Source: Roseiarcus sp963783175 (GTDB lineage: Bacteria; Pseudomonadota; Alphaproteobacteria; Rhizobiales; Beijerinckiaceae). From it: a stretch of 64,000 nucleotides of DNA. Below are positions 17,841-27,626 of this stretch, piece by piece; the stretch's first letter is position 1; every line of letters begins with the position of its first letter. The notes under the pieces are model-generated. The model did no database searches, was not told the origin of the DNA, and saw nothing but the letters and a program-made list of their open reading frames with translations. The position numbers were made by a program, and so were the translations under genes. Location: the NCBI GenBank assembly GCA_963783175.1, contig CAWANG010000027.1, forward strand, positions 1-64,000. The letters are read 5' to 3'.

Positions 17841-19268
17841 CACGGCGCCTCGATGACCAGCGAACGCAGGAAGGCGACGACGCCGTCGCGCTTGGCCGGA
17901 TCAAGCGCGAGATAGGCGTCGCGGGAAAAGCGCGCGTCGCCGCCGTGCGCCGCAATGATCTCGTCGAGCATCCGGAAGGCTCCGTTGTGACCGTAGGGCG
18001 CGGTCGAGCCGACACCCCACAGCCGCGGCGTCAGGAAGACGTCGCGTTCGACGAAACGCTGCGCCTGCAATTCGTTCCCGAGCGCGTTCACCGTCTCGTC
18101 GACAATGAGATGGCGCTTGAGATCGCTGTAAAGCGGAATCAGCCACTCGCCCTTGTCGTTCTTCTTCAGCGTCTTGGCGAAGGACAGGGCGGCGAAATCG
18201 ATGCGGATCGGCTCCTTGACCTCGCCCGAGCGCAACGTGCCGGCCATGTCGTAGGGCGCGGGGTCGGTGAAGACGAGCGACTTCAACGGCAAAGTTTCGA
18301 TATGGCACGACGCGCAGCCGATGTCCTTGAACGTCTGGGCGCCGTCGTTGGCCGCCTGCCGCCAATCGTCGGGCAGGTCGGCCTTGACCGTTGGCGGCGG
18401 CAGGGTCGCCTGGAACGCGACCAGGGCCGAGACATCGCCGCCGGTGATGGCGTCGGGCACCCCGCTCTCGGCGAAGTCGTGGCTGCCGGTCCAGCGGACG
18501 CCGAAGCGCTCGACCGCCTCCATGCCGTGGTGGATGTTGAGCGCATTGATGGTGAATTGCCTCAACGAGGTGAACACGCCCTTGCGGCTGAACGGCCTGA
18601 CGATGAGGTCGGAGTCGACGCCCTCGATCGTCGTCAAGGTCGACGATGCCGTCGGGATGGGCGACGATCGAGCCGAAGCGCACGCCCTTGGTCACCAGGT
18701 CGGCGTGCGCATCCTTCGCCGTCGCGCAGGCTTCGGCAATCGCCGCGGCTCGGATCGCCTGCAAATCGGCGGTCATCTCGCGCGCCAGAAGCTCCACGAG
18801 GCCCGCGCCCATCAGCGCAATGGTGCGCCGCTCGCTCGAGAATGATGGATCGATGGAGTCGAACTGGGCGCTCTCGAACCCCTCGGATACGAACACGTTG
18901 GCGATGTCGTCGCCCGCGCCGCCCTCGATCGGATCGTTGTGGCAACCGAAACAGGAATTCGAATCCGGACCGCTGGTGCGGCTGAACGGCGGGTTGACGC
19001 CGTTCTTGACCTTGGTCGGGATGATCGCCTGGGTCGCCTTCGGCCGTCCGGCGCCGTCGACGGTGGTGAATTTCGCCTTGAAGAGCTCGCGGCCCCGCTC
19101 GATGAGGGCGGGCAGAGCCGACGGCCCCGCGGCGGCGATCATGTCGAAATCGAGATGGGAGCCGGGAGGGAAGACCCTTTCGTCCCAGCTTCCGCCGAAC
19201 GCTGCGCCGGCGGCGGCGAGACTGGCGAGCACGCTGGGAATAATCGCAAGGTCCAAAAGCCGCTTCAT
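17840..19268 (-). pseudogene. Di-haem cytochrome c (DUF1111/di-haem oxidoreductase family), one frameshift
   Basis: Start ATG 19268 is preceded by GGGAGGACC and encodes a signal peptide ending AAFGG. Two c-type haem sites are present: CFGCH in the first half and CASCH in the second. The C-terminal segment RLWGVGSTAPYGHNGAFRML plus the following HGG is typical of the DUF1111 family of periplasmic electron-transfer proteins. One extra base near 18635 (in CCTTGACGACG) splits the gene after VDL; both halves are otherwise well conserved. The stop overlaps the CRTAC1-like start. Confidence 0.84.
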
Positions 19269-19562
19269 GGTCCTCCCGTCGCTGTTGCCGAATGGGCGAT
19301 CGGCGCGCTCGCGCGCCATCATTCTCATGATCGGGGCCGGAGCCGCAAGCGGTTCAACGCGCCATCGACACCGCCTCCGCGCGGGAGATTGGCGCTAAGT
19401 CATCGCTGTATAAACGAAATTAAACCTGGTTCATTTGTCGCATTGACAGTAAGGGCGAGGCTGACCATTGTGCCACTCGCGGAATTTGTCTGGCTTCGGC
19501 TGGAGGGGCGCGCGTTTCCATCGCATCGCCATCGAGTCCGTGGATCGTATGGGAGGAAACCT
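19269..19562. other. Divergent promoter region between cytochrome and xylF-like genes
   Basis: 294 bases. The segment 19400-19560 must carry the promoter of the xylF-like operon; GGGAGGAAACC just before 19563 is its ribosome site. I see no sure operator. Confidence 0.4.
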
Positions 19563-20634
19563 ATGAAATCGTTGAAAACTATAGCGTTCGGGGCGGTTAT
19601 GCTCGCCTCAGCCAGCGTCGTGTCATTCGCCGCAATGGCGAAGGACCTCACAGTCGGCGTCTCCTGGTCGAATTTTCAGGAAGAACGCTGGAAGACCGAC
19701 GAAGCGGCGATCAAGGCTGCTCTCAACAAGGTCGGGGCGAAGTACATCTCGGCCGACGCTCAAGTTGTCGCCGACGAAGCAGCTCGCCGACGTCGAGGAT
19801 CTCATTTCGAAGGGCGCCAACGTGCTGCTGATCCTCGCGATCGACAACGAGGCAATTCTCCCGGCGGTCAAGAAAGCCACCGACGAAGGCATTCCGGTCA
19901 TCGCCTACGACCGCCTGATCGAGAGCCCGAACGTTCTCTACATCACCTTCGACAATGTTGGCGTCGGCCGCATGATGGCGAAGGCGATCCTGGCGGCCAA
20001 GCCGGCCGGCAACTACGCCTTCATCAAGGGCGACAAGGGCGATCCGAACGCGGACTTCCTGTTCTCGGGCATCACCGAGGTCCTGAAGCCCGCGATGACC
20101 GCCGGCAAGATCAAGAACGTCGGCGAATCCTACACTGACAATGGAAGCCGGACAACGCCCAGAAGAACATGGAGCAGATCCTCACCAAGAACAACAACAA
20201 GGTCGACGCGGTGGTGGCCGAGAACGACGGCATGGCGGGCGGCGTCGTCGCGGCGCTCGCCGCGCAGGGCATTGCTGGCGTCGGTGCCGGTCTCCGGCCA
20301 GGACGGCGACCATGCGGCGATCAACCGCATCGCGCTCGGCACCCAGACCGTTTCGATCTGGAAGGACGCGCGCGACCTCGGCAAGGTCTCGGGCGAGGCG
20401 ATGCGATCGCGGTCGCCAATCGGCAAGGAAAGGAACGAAATGACCACCGACCTCGGCGGCGTGAAGCCGTTCTCGGGCGGGCCGAAGCACATGACGGTCG
20501 ACGGCATCCTCTTGACCCCACTCCCCGTCACCAAGGACAACCTCAACGTGATCGTCGACAAGGGCTGGATCACCAAGGCGGAAGTCTGCGCCGGCGTGAA
20601 GGCGGAGATGACGCCCGTATTGCAAGTGAGCTGA
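19563..20634 (+). pseudogene. xylF: D-xylose-type ABC transporter substrate-binding protein, several frameshifts
   Basis: Begins with ATG 19563 and a signal peptide ending FAAMAKDLTVGVSWSNFQEE, as in XylF. The protein can be followed to the end (PLPVTKDNLNVIVDKGWITK) only by changing frame about five times: near 19763, 20141 (a T missing in AATGG, where a Trp codon is expected), 20278 (about four extra bases), 20403 and 20433. Every segment is recognisable XylF (KQLADVEDLISKGANVLLIL, SGQDGDHAAINRIALGTQT). It would bind xylose in the periplasm. The dense indels mean no functional protein as written. Confidence 0.85.
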
Positions 20635-20764
20635 CCGCATCTAAGAAGGAACAAAGCAAACGAGCCGCGCCGTTCTCACGGCGGCGCGGCTTGTCTCGAA
20701 TAAGGCGCCGACGCCGGCCTTGCCCGCTGCAGCGTCCGGCCAAAACGAAGACGAGGGAGAGCCC

Positions 20765-22093
20765 ATGACCTCCGCAGCGCCCGAGCGCGACGAGCACAGC
20801 CCCGAACGAACCCGCCTTTCGCCGCCTGCTTCAGAGCCACCGAGATCGATACGCGCATGCTCGGCATGATCGGCGCGCTGCTGCTGATCTGGGTCGGGTT
20901 CAATGTCTATACGCAGATCCAGACCGGCGAGAGCCTGTTCCTGACACCGCGCAACCTGTGGAATTTGAGCGTCCAGACGTCTTCGATTGCGATCATGGCG
21001 ACAGGCATGGTGCTCGTCATCGTCATGCGGCACATCGACCTGTCAGTCGGCTCGATTATCGGCTTCGTCTCGACCATCATCGGCGTCGCGCAAGTGCGCG
21101 TCATGCCGGTCTATCTCGGCCTCGACAATCCGGCGATCTGGATCCTGGCAATCGTTCTCGCGCTCGCGCTCGGGGCGGCGATCGGCGCTTTTCACGGCTC
21201 GTTGGTCGCCTATCTCGGCATTCCCGCTTTCATCGTCACCCTCGGCGGCCCAATTGTTCTGGCGCGGCGCAGCGTGGTGGGTGACGACCGGCCAGACCAT
21301 CGCGCCGCTCGACGACCGCTTTGCGCTGATGGGCGGCGGCCCGCATGGTTCGATCGGTGCGACGGCGAGCTGGGCCCTTTGCGTGCTGGCCTGCGCCGGC
21401 ATCGTCTTCGGCATCTACGCCCAGCGACAGCGGCGGGCGCGCTTCCGCTTCCCGCAACGGCCGATGTGGGCCGAGTATGTGATCGCGGCCGTCGGCTGTT
21501 TTGTCGTCATAGGCACGACTGCCATCGTCAACGCCTATCCCTGGCCCGAGCGGGTCGCAGCAAAATACGCGGCCGACAACAATATCCCGGTGCCGGAAGG
21601 CGGCCTGTTCATTTCGACCGGCTACGCGATCCCGGTGCTGATCGCGCTGGTCATCGGCGTGCTGATGACGTTTCTCGCGCGGCGCACTCGGTTCGGTCGC
21701 TACGTTTACGCGATCGGCGGCAATCCGGAAGCCGCCGAACTCGCCGGCATCAACACAAAGCGCGTCACGGTGCTGGTCTTCGCGCTGATGGGCGTGTTGG
21801 CGGCGGTCGCGGCCTGCATCGATTCGGCCCGGCTCGATTCGGCGACCAACGCGCTCGGCCAGTTCGATGAGCTTTACGTGATCGCCGCGGCGGTGATCGG
21901 CGGCACATCGCTCGCGGGCGGCGTCGGCACGATCTATGGCGCGCTGATCGGCGCGCTCGTTATCCAGTCGCTGCAGTCGGGCATGGTGCTGCTCGGCTTC
22001 GACGCGGCGTTCCAGCAGATGGTGGTCGGCGTCGTGCTGGTCGGCGCGGTCGGTCTCGACACTTTCTACCGCCGCAGAACCGCCAAAGGCTGA
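20765..22093 (+). pseudogene. xylH: D-xylose-type ABC transporter permease, two frameshifts
   Basis: ATG 20765 (GAGGGAGAGCCC upstream) opens a frame that must shift near 20805 to reach FRATEIDTRMLGMIGALLLI, a typical XylH start. A second shift near 21258 leads from PAFIVTLGG to WRGAAWWVTTGQTIAPLDD. The rest (RYVYAIGGNPEAAELAGINT and later membrane segments) is intact to 22093. It would form the membrane channel of the transporter. It lies between the xylF- and xylG-like genes, the usual order. Confidence 0.84.
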
Positions 22094-22096
22094 GTC

Positions 22097-22883
22097 ATGG
22101 ACGCGAACCCCCAAACCCCGCTGGTCGAGATGAAGGACATCTCGCTCGCGTTCGGCGGCCTGAAGGCGGTCGACGATGCTTCGATCGACCTCTATCCAGG
22201 CGAAGTCGTCGGCCTGCTTGGCCACAACGGGGCCGGCAAGTCCTGCCTTATCAAGGTGCTGTCAGGAGCCTACAAGCGCGACAGCGGCCGCATTTACATC
22301 AATGGGCAGGAAGCGGCGATCAACAACCCGCGCGACGCCAAGCAGTACGGCATCGAGACGGTCTACCAGGCGCTGGCGCTCGCCGATAACGTCGACGCGG
22401 CGTCAAACCTCTACCTGGGCCGCGAACTGCGCACCCGCTGGGGCACGCTCGACGACTCCTCGATGGAGGCGGAGGCGCGCAAGGTGATGGGTCGGCTCAA
22501 TCCCAACTTCCGCCGCTTCAAGGAGCCGGTGATCGCGCTCTCTGGCGGCCAACGCCAGTCGGTCGCGATCGCCCGGGCGATCCATTTCAACGCGCGCATC
22601 CTGATCATGGACGAGCCGACGGCGGCGCTCGGACCCGCGGAGACCGCGCAGGTCGGCGAGCTCATCAAGCAGCTCAAGGCCGAAGGGCATCGGCATTTTC
22701 CTCATCAGCCACGACATTCACGACGTGTTTGACCTCGCCGACCGGGTCACGGTGATGAAGAACGGCCAGATCGTCGGATCGGGGCGGGTCCAGGACATGA
22801 CCAAGGACGAGGTGCTCGGCATGATCATCCTCGGCAAGTGCCCGCCCGGCGCGATCCCGGGTCCCGGCGCGATGGCGAGCTGA
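22097..22883 (+). pseudogene. xylG: D-xylose-type ABC transporter ATP-binding protein, one frameshift
   Basis: Single ABC domain of about 262 residues: Walker A GHNGAGKSC, signature LSGGQRQSVAIAR, Walker B ILIMDEPTAA. One extra G in GAAGGGCATC near 22686 shifts the frame; the H-loop FLISHDIHDVFDLADRVTVM follows in the next frame to the stop at 22881-22883. XylG proteins usually have two ABC domains, so this is a one-domain type, like the first ATPase gene of the window. Confidence 0.86.
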
Positions 22884-23003
22884 GCGAGGCCCTTACCGGA
22901 TTCCGCCCAGCCGCGAGTTCGCGACCGCAACGGCCGCGTTGCTTCGCGCGTTTGCAAAGCGCAAGGCTGGCGATCGGAGCTGACTCGTCGCAAGCTGGCG
23001 ATC

Positions 23004-23582
23004 ATGTCGGACTTGGCTTTATCGATAGTTCTCGGCGTAGCCTTGGCCGCCGCGACCGGGTTTCGCGTTTTTTTGCCGATGCTCGTCGTCAGCGGAGCCG
23101 CCTATACTGGGCATCTCCATCTGGACGACAGCTTCGCCTGGCTCGGCACGCGGTCGGCTCTGATGATGCTCAGCGTGGCTGCCCTCGTTGAAGTTTTGGC
23201 CTATTACATTCCGGTTATAGACAATCTGCTCGACGTTTTGGCGACCCCCGCGGCGTTCATCGCAGGAACGATCGTCTCTGCCGCTGTCATGACCGATATG
23301 CCCCCAATGGTAAAATGGACAGCCGCCGTTGTTGCCGGCGGCGGGGTAGCCGGTCTCACCCAAGGGGTGACCGGGATTCTCAGGGCCCACTCGACGGTTC
23401 TGACGGGCGGTTTGGGGAACGCCGTCATTTCCACGGCCGAACTTGGCGGCGCGGTCCTCATATCCTTTCTGGCGCTCGCCGCGCCGGTTGCCGCGATTGC
23501 ACTGGTCGTGGTGTTCTTGTTGGTGGCGATGCGACTGCTTCGCAGGCTGCTCCGACGAGGAAAGTCATCGGGCGCGCCTTGA
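23004..23582 (+). CDS. DUF4126 membrane protein
   Basis: 192 residues with about five hydrophobic segments. The start SIVLGVALAAATGFRVFLP and the later segment reading VKWTAAVVAGGGVAGLTQG match DUF4126. The C-terminus is a basic cluster (MRLLRRLLRRGK). Function unknown; it is an inner-membrane protein. It stands alone, convergent with the hydrolase gene downstream. Confidence 0.83.
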   Translation: MSDLALSIVLGVALAAATGFRVFLPMLVVSGAAYTGHLHLDDSFAWLGTRSALMMLSVAALVEVLAYYIPVIDNLLDVLATPAAFIAGTIVSAAVMTDMPPMVKWTAAVVAGGGVAGLTQGVTGILRAHSTVLTGGLGNAVISTAELGGAVLISFLALAAPVAAIALVVVFLLVAMRLLRRLLRRGKSSGAP

Positions 23583-23606
23583 AGGTCGGCCGTGAAAGTT
23601 GAGGTC

Positions 23607-24507
23607 CTAACCCTTTGCCATCCGACGCGCGTCGATGACCGCCTCCGCCCATTCCTTGGGCCGCTCCTGCGGCAGATTGTGGCCGGCGCCTTTGAATATG
23701 CGATGCTCGTGCGGTCCGGCGAACATCTCGGCGTGATGCGCCGTGCCCGAGTTCACGCCGTCGGCGTCGCCGTCGATCGTGATGGCCGGAACGGCGATGA
23801 CGGGCTGCGCGGCGAGCTTGGCCTCGATCGGCGCATAGCGCGAGTCGCCCGGCGCGAGCCCGTAGCGATGCCGGTAGGAATGGATGACGACCTCGACGAA
23901 GTCGGGATTGTCGAACGCGCTCGCCGTCTGCTCGAACATCGCGTCATTGAACGCCCATGTCGGCGACCACATGCGCCACAAGAGGCGGGCGATGGCGCGG
24001 CGGTCCTTGGTCAAGCCACGCCGACCGCGCTCGCTATGGAAATAATATTGGTACCAGAACGAAGCCTCCTCGGCGGCGCTCGCCGGCTCCATCGCCCGCG
24101 CTATGTCCTGGATGTTGTACGAATTGGCCGACACGAGGGCTTGGGCGCGCTCTGGCCACAGCGCCGCGACGACACAAGCCGCCCGGCCGCCCCAATCGTA
24201 GCCGCCGAGCACGGCGCGCTCGATATGGAGCGCGTCCATCAGCGCCAGCAGGTCCGCCCCAAGCGCCGCCTGCTCGCCGGAACGCGGCGTTTCGTCCGAG
24301 AGGAAGCGGGTCGGTCCAAAGCCGCGCAGATAGGGAACGATGACCCTCGCCCCGGCCTCGGCCAGGAGAGGCGCCGCTGCCGCATAGACATGGACGTCGT
24401 AAGGGAAGCCATGCCCGAGAATGCACGGCCAGCCAGACGCGGGGTCCGTATTCCAGATGGGCGATGGAGAGCACTCCGGCGTCGATTGTCTTGACGGTTG
24501 CCGACAT
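23607..24507 (-). pseudogene. Alpha/beta hydrolase (epoxide-hydrolase type), one frameshift near the N-terminus
   Basis: The likely start is ATG 24507 (MSATVKTIDAGVLSIAHLE). An extra base in the GGGG run at 24441-24444 shifts the frame; the homology resumes with SGWPCILGHGFPYDVHVY. The nucleophile is the aspartate in GGYDWGGRAA and the catalytic histidine lies in GAGHNLPQE, as in epoxide hydrolases and haloalkane dehalogenases. Apart from the one indel the gene is complete (about 300 residues). Substrate unknown. Confidence 0.83.
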
Positions 24508-24611
24508 GCGACGCTGGCCTTCCTGCAGCCGCTCTTCATAGCCCGTCGGCCGATGGGCGTCCTTCCGGACGCCGATCGCAACGGGCGACTACGGCTGCAA
24601 TGGGGTCGAAC

Positions 24612-24640
24612 TTGACGCCGCCGCCGGCGTTGTCTAGAGG
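24612..24640 (+). promoter_or_regulatory. Candidate promoter of the ilv operon
   Basis: TTGACG (24612-24617), 17 bases, TAGAGG (24635-24640). It lies 34 bases before a candidate leader peptide and attenuator. The -10 element is weak. Confidence 0.45.
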
Positions 24641-24673
24641 ATATCCGGTTTTCATTTTCGAGGCTGCCTAGGC

Positions 24674-24721
24674 GTGGCGTACCTTATCGTATCATCGGCG
24701 CTGGAGAGCGGGCAGACATAA
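24674..24721 (+). CDS. Candidate ilv leader peptide (15 codons)
   Basis: A GTG with GAGG 10 bases upstream opens a 15-codon frame encoding MAYLIVSSALESGQT and ending in TAA. Codons 4-6 are CTT ATC GTA, that is Leu-Ile-Val in a row, using CTT and GTA, which are uncommon in this GC-rich genome. The stop codon falls in the loop of the first leader hairpin. It precedes acetolactate synthase, whose pathway makes exactly these amino acids, so stalling here could control the terminator at 24752. Short, and found by eye. Confidence 0.55.
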   Translation: MAYLIVSSALESGQT

Positions 24722-24775
24722 GGTCTGCATCCGTTCGCTGGCGCTTACCCGAAGGCCCCTTGGAGGGCCTTTTTT
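24706..24775 (+). promoter_or_regulatory. Candidate transcription attenuator of the ilv operon
   Basis: Hairpin 1 pairs GAGCGG-GCAGAC (24706-24717) with GTCTGC-AT-CCGTTC (24723-24736). A classical terminator follows: AAGGCCC (24752-24758), loop CTTGGA, GGGCCTT (24765-24771), then TTTT. It lies 50 bases before ilvB and after a leader frame with Leu-Ile-Val codons. The layout is that of an amino-acid attenuator. The antiterminator pairing is not worked out. Confidence 0.65.
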
Positions 24776-24824
24776 GTTGCCTGGGATTCCTTAATCGACG
24801 AGAACAAGGCGGAGTTTTGCGATT

Positions 24825-26597
24825 ATGGCCAAGCACATGACCGGCGCGGAGATGGTCGTCGAGGCGCTGAAGGACCAGGGCGTCGAGATGGTGTTCGGCT
24901 ATCCGGGCGGCGCGGTCCTGCCGATCTACGACGCGATCTTTCATCAGAACAAGCTGCGCCATATCCTCGTGCGCCACGAGCAGGGCGCGGCCCACGCCGC
25001 CGAAGGCTACGCCCGCTCGACCGGCAAGGTCGGCGTTCTCCTCGTCACCTCGGGCCCCGGCGCGACCAATGCGATCACCGGCCTCACCGACGCGCTGATG
25101 GATTCCATTCCGCTCGTCTGCATCACCGGCCAGGTGCCGACTCATCTCATCGGCTCCGACGCGTTCCAGGAATGCGACACGACCGGCATTACCCGCAGCT
25201 GCACCAAGCACAACTACCTCGTGCGCCGCATCGACGACCTGCCGCGCATCCTCCACGAGGCCTTTTATATCGCCTCGACCGGCCGCCCGGGCCCGGTGGT
25301 CGTCGACATCCCGAAGGACGTGCAGTTCGCCAGCGGCGCCTATGCGTTCCAGAAGAACATCCAGCACAAGACCTACCAGCCCCAGCTCAAGGGCGATATG
25401 GAGCGCGTCCGGCACGCGATCGAGATGATGGCTGGGGCGAAGAAGCCGGTCTTCTACACCGGCGGCGGCGTTATCAATTCCGGCCCGCACGCATCGACCC
25501 TGCTGCGCGAACTCGTCCGAACGACCGGGTTCCCGATCACTTCGACCCTGATGGGGCTCGGCGCGTTCCCCGCATCCGACCGGCAATGGCTCGGCATGCT
25601 CGGCATGCACGGCTCGTTCGAGGCCAACAACGCGATGCATGATTGCGATCTGATGATCTGCGTCGGCGCCCGCTTCGACGATCGCATCACGGGGCGCCTC
25701 GACGCCTTCTCGCCGAAGTCGAGGAAGATCCATATCGACATCGATCCGTCGTCGATCAACAAGAACGTCAAAGTCGATCTCGGCATCGTCGGCGACTGCG
25801 CTCACGTGCTCGAGGACATGGTGCGGCTTTGGCGGGCGGGCTCGCATCAGGCCGAAGAGGCCGCGCTCGCCAAATGGTGGAGCGCGATCGACGGCTGGCG
25901 GGCGCGCAATTCGTTCGGCTTCCGCAATTCCGAAAAGATCATCAAGCCTCAGCATGCCGTGAAGAGGCTTTACGAATTGACAAAAGGCCGCGACGTCTAC
26001 GTCACGACCGAAGTCGGCCAGCACCAGATGTGGGCGGCGCAGCATTTCGCCTTCGAGGAGCCGAACCGCTGGATGACCTCGGGCGGCCTCGGAACCATGG
26101 GCTACGGGCTGCCGGCGGCGATCGGCGTCCAGCTCGCCCATCCGAAGTCGCTGGTCGTCGACATCGCCGGCGAAGCCTCGATCCTGATGAACATGCAGGA
26201 GATGTCGACCGCGGCGCAGTACCGCCTGCCGGTCAAGATCTTCATTCTCAACAACCAGTATATGGGCATGGTGCGCCAATGGCAGGAGCTTCTGCACGGC
26301 GGGCGCTATTCCGAGAGCTATACCGATTCGCTCCCCGACTTCGTCAAGCTCGCCGAAGCCTACGGCGCGCACGGAATTCGCTGCTCCGACCCGGCGAAAT
26401 TGGACGCGGCGATCATGGAGATGATCGAGACGCCGAAGCCGGTCATTTTCGATTGCCTTGTCGACCAGAAGGAGAACTGCTTCCCGATGATCCCGTCGGG
26501 CAAGGCGCATAACGAGATGATCTTGGCGGAGCTCGAGGACGACGCCGGCGTCGAACTCGACAACGTGATCGACGAGAAGGGCAAGATGCTGGTTTAG
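24825..26597 (+). CDS. ilvB: Acetolactate synthase large (catalytic) subunit
   Basis: 590 residues, normal length. The thiamine-diphosphate enzyme joins two pyruvates, or pyruvate and 2-oxobutyrate, in valine, leucine and isoleucine synthesis. Visible: catalytic Glu in VRHEQGAAHAAEGYARSTGK, the FAD-binding middle domain, and the ThDP motif region GEASILMNMQEMSTAAQY, where the family often reads GDGSF (here GEASI). It begins a unit with a dehydratase and ilvN and is preceded by a candidate attenuator. Confidence 0.95.
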   Translation: MAKHMTGAEMVVEALKDQGVEMVFGYPGGAVLPIYDAIFHQNKLRHILVRHEQGAAHAAEGYARSTGKVGVLLVTSGPGATNAITGLTDALMDSIPLVCITGQVPTHLIGSDAFQECDTTGITRSCTKHNYLVRRIDDLPRILHEAFYIASTGRPGPVVVDIPKDVQFASGAYAFQKNIQHKTYQPQLKGDMERVRHAIEMMAGAKKPVFYTGGGVINSGPHASTLLRELVRTTGFPITSTLMGLGAFPASDRQWLGMLGMHGSFEANNAMHDCDLMICVGARFDDRITGRLDAFSPKSRKIHIDIDPSSINKNVKVDLGIVGDCAHVLEDMVRLWRAGSHQAEEAALAKWWSAIDGWRARNSFGFRNSEKIIKPQHAVKRLYELTKGRDVYVTTEVGQHQMWAAQHFAFEEPNRWMTSGGLGTMGYGLPAAIGVQLAHPKSLVVDIAGEASILMNMQEMSTAAQYRLPVKIFILNNQYMGMVRQWQELLHGGRYSESYTDSLPDFVKLAEAYGAHGIRCSDPAKLDAAIMEMIETPKPVIFDCLVDQKENCFPMIPSGKAHNEMILAELEDDAGVELDNVIDEKGKMLV

Positions 26598-26622
26598 GCT
26601 TGGAAGCCCTGGAGCGGCGGCG

Positions 26623-27597
26623 ATGTTCACCCTTGAAGAAATGCGCCGAGCGCATGAGATCGTGCTCGGCGCGCTCAGCCCGACGCCAGCGCTTGCGTGG
26701 CCGCTCCTCGCCGAGCGGCTCGGCGCGGATGTCGTCGTCAAGCATGAGAACCATTTGCCGACCGGCGCATTCAAAGTGCGCGGCGGGCTCACTTACGTCG
26801 ATGCGCTGATCAAGCGCGAGCCGGCGGCGCGAGGGCTCATTTCGGCGACCCGCGGCAACCATGGCCAGAGCCTCGCCTTCGCCGGGCGGCGCGCCGGTCT
26901 CAAGGTGACGATCCTCGCGCCGGAAGGCAATTCGCGCGAGAAGAACGCCGCCATGCGCGCGCTCGGCGCCGAACTGATCGAATTCGGGCATGATTTTCAG
27001 GCGGCGCGCGAAGAGGTGGCGCGGCGGGCGGAGAAAGGCGGCCTCAATGCCGTGCCCTCCTTTCATCGTGATCTCGCCCTTGGCGTCTCGACCTATGCGC
27101 TCGAGCTCCTGAGCGAGCGCTCCGATCTCGACGTTCTCTATGTCCCGATCGGCCAGGGGTCGGGAATCTGTGGCGCCATCGCGGCGCGCGACGCGCTTGG
27201 GCTTAAGACCGACATCGTCGGCGTCCAGTCGACGGAAGCGCCGGCTTATGCGCTTTCGTTCGCCGCCGGCCATGCGGTTCGCACCAATAGCGCTGATACC
27301 CGCGCCGACGGCATGGCGACCCGCATTCCCGACGAGGAGGCGCTTGCCGCGATCGCCAATGGCGCGGCGCGGATCACGCTGGTCAGCGACGACGAGATCG
27401 CCGTCGCCATCCACGCTTATTGGACCGATACGCACAACCTTGCCGAGGGCGCGGGCGCGGCGGCGCTCGCGGCGGCGATGAAGGAGCGATCGCGTCTCAA
27501 GGGACGCAAGGTCGGGCTCGTATTGTCGGGGGGCAACATCGACTTCGACCTCTTTCGGCGATGGGTCATGGCCGAGCCTAAAGCGGCCGCCGCATAG
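26623..27597 (+). CDS. Threonine/serine dehydratase-like PLP enzyme between ilvB and ilvN
   Basis: 324 residues, fold type II PLP enzyme. The PLP lysine is in PTGAFKVRGG, the phosphate-binding loop is GQGSGICGAI, and SGGN is near the end. It lacks the C-terminal ACT-like regulatory domains of biosynthetic IlvA (about 500 residues), so it resembles catabolic threonine dehydratase, or serine racemase. Its place 25 bases after ilvB and 29 before ilvN suggests it supplies 2-oxobutyrate for isoleucine, without feedback control by its own domain. Exact substrate inferred. Confidence 0.85.
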   Translation: MFTLEEMRRAHEIVLGALSPTPALAWPLLAERLGADVVVKHENHLPTGAFKVRGGLTYVDALIKREPAARGLISATRGNHGQSLAFAGRRAGLKVTILAPEGNSREKNAAMRALGAELIEFGHDFQAAREEVARRAEKGGLNAVPSFHRDLALGVSTYALELLSERSDLDVLYVPIGQGSGICGAIAARDALGLKTDIVGVQSTEAPAYALSFAAGHAVRTNSADTRADGMATRIPDEEALAAIANGAARITLVSDDEIAVAIHAYWTDTHNLAEGAGAAALAAAMKERSRLKGRKVGLVLSGGNIDFDLFRRWVMAEPKAAAA

Positions 27598-27626
27598 AAC
27601 CTGACGCCGTCCCGGGAGCAAAGGAC

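Noticed and set aside
24684..26792. A 702-codon open frame antisense to ilvB
   Set aside because: It mirrors the codon pattern of the GC-rich ilvB gene; the product is Arg/Asp/His-rich without a domain. The same holds for long antisense frames at 30786-32159, 33997-35367 and 61047-62468.
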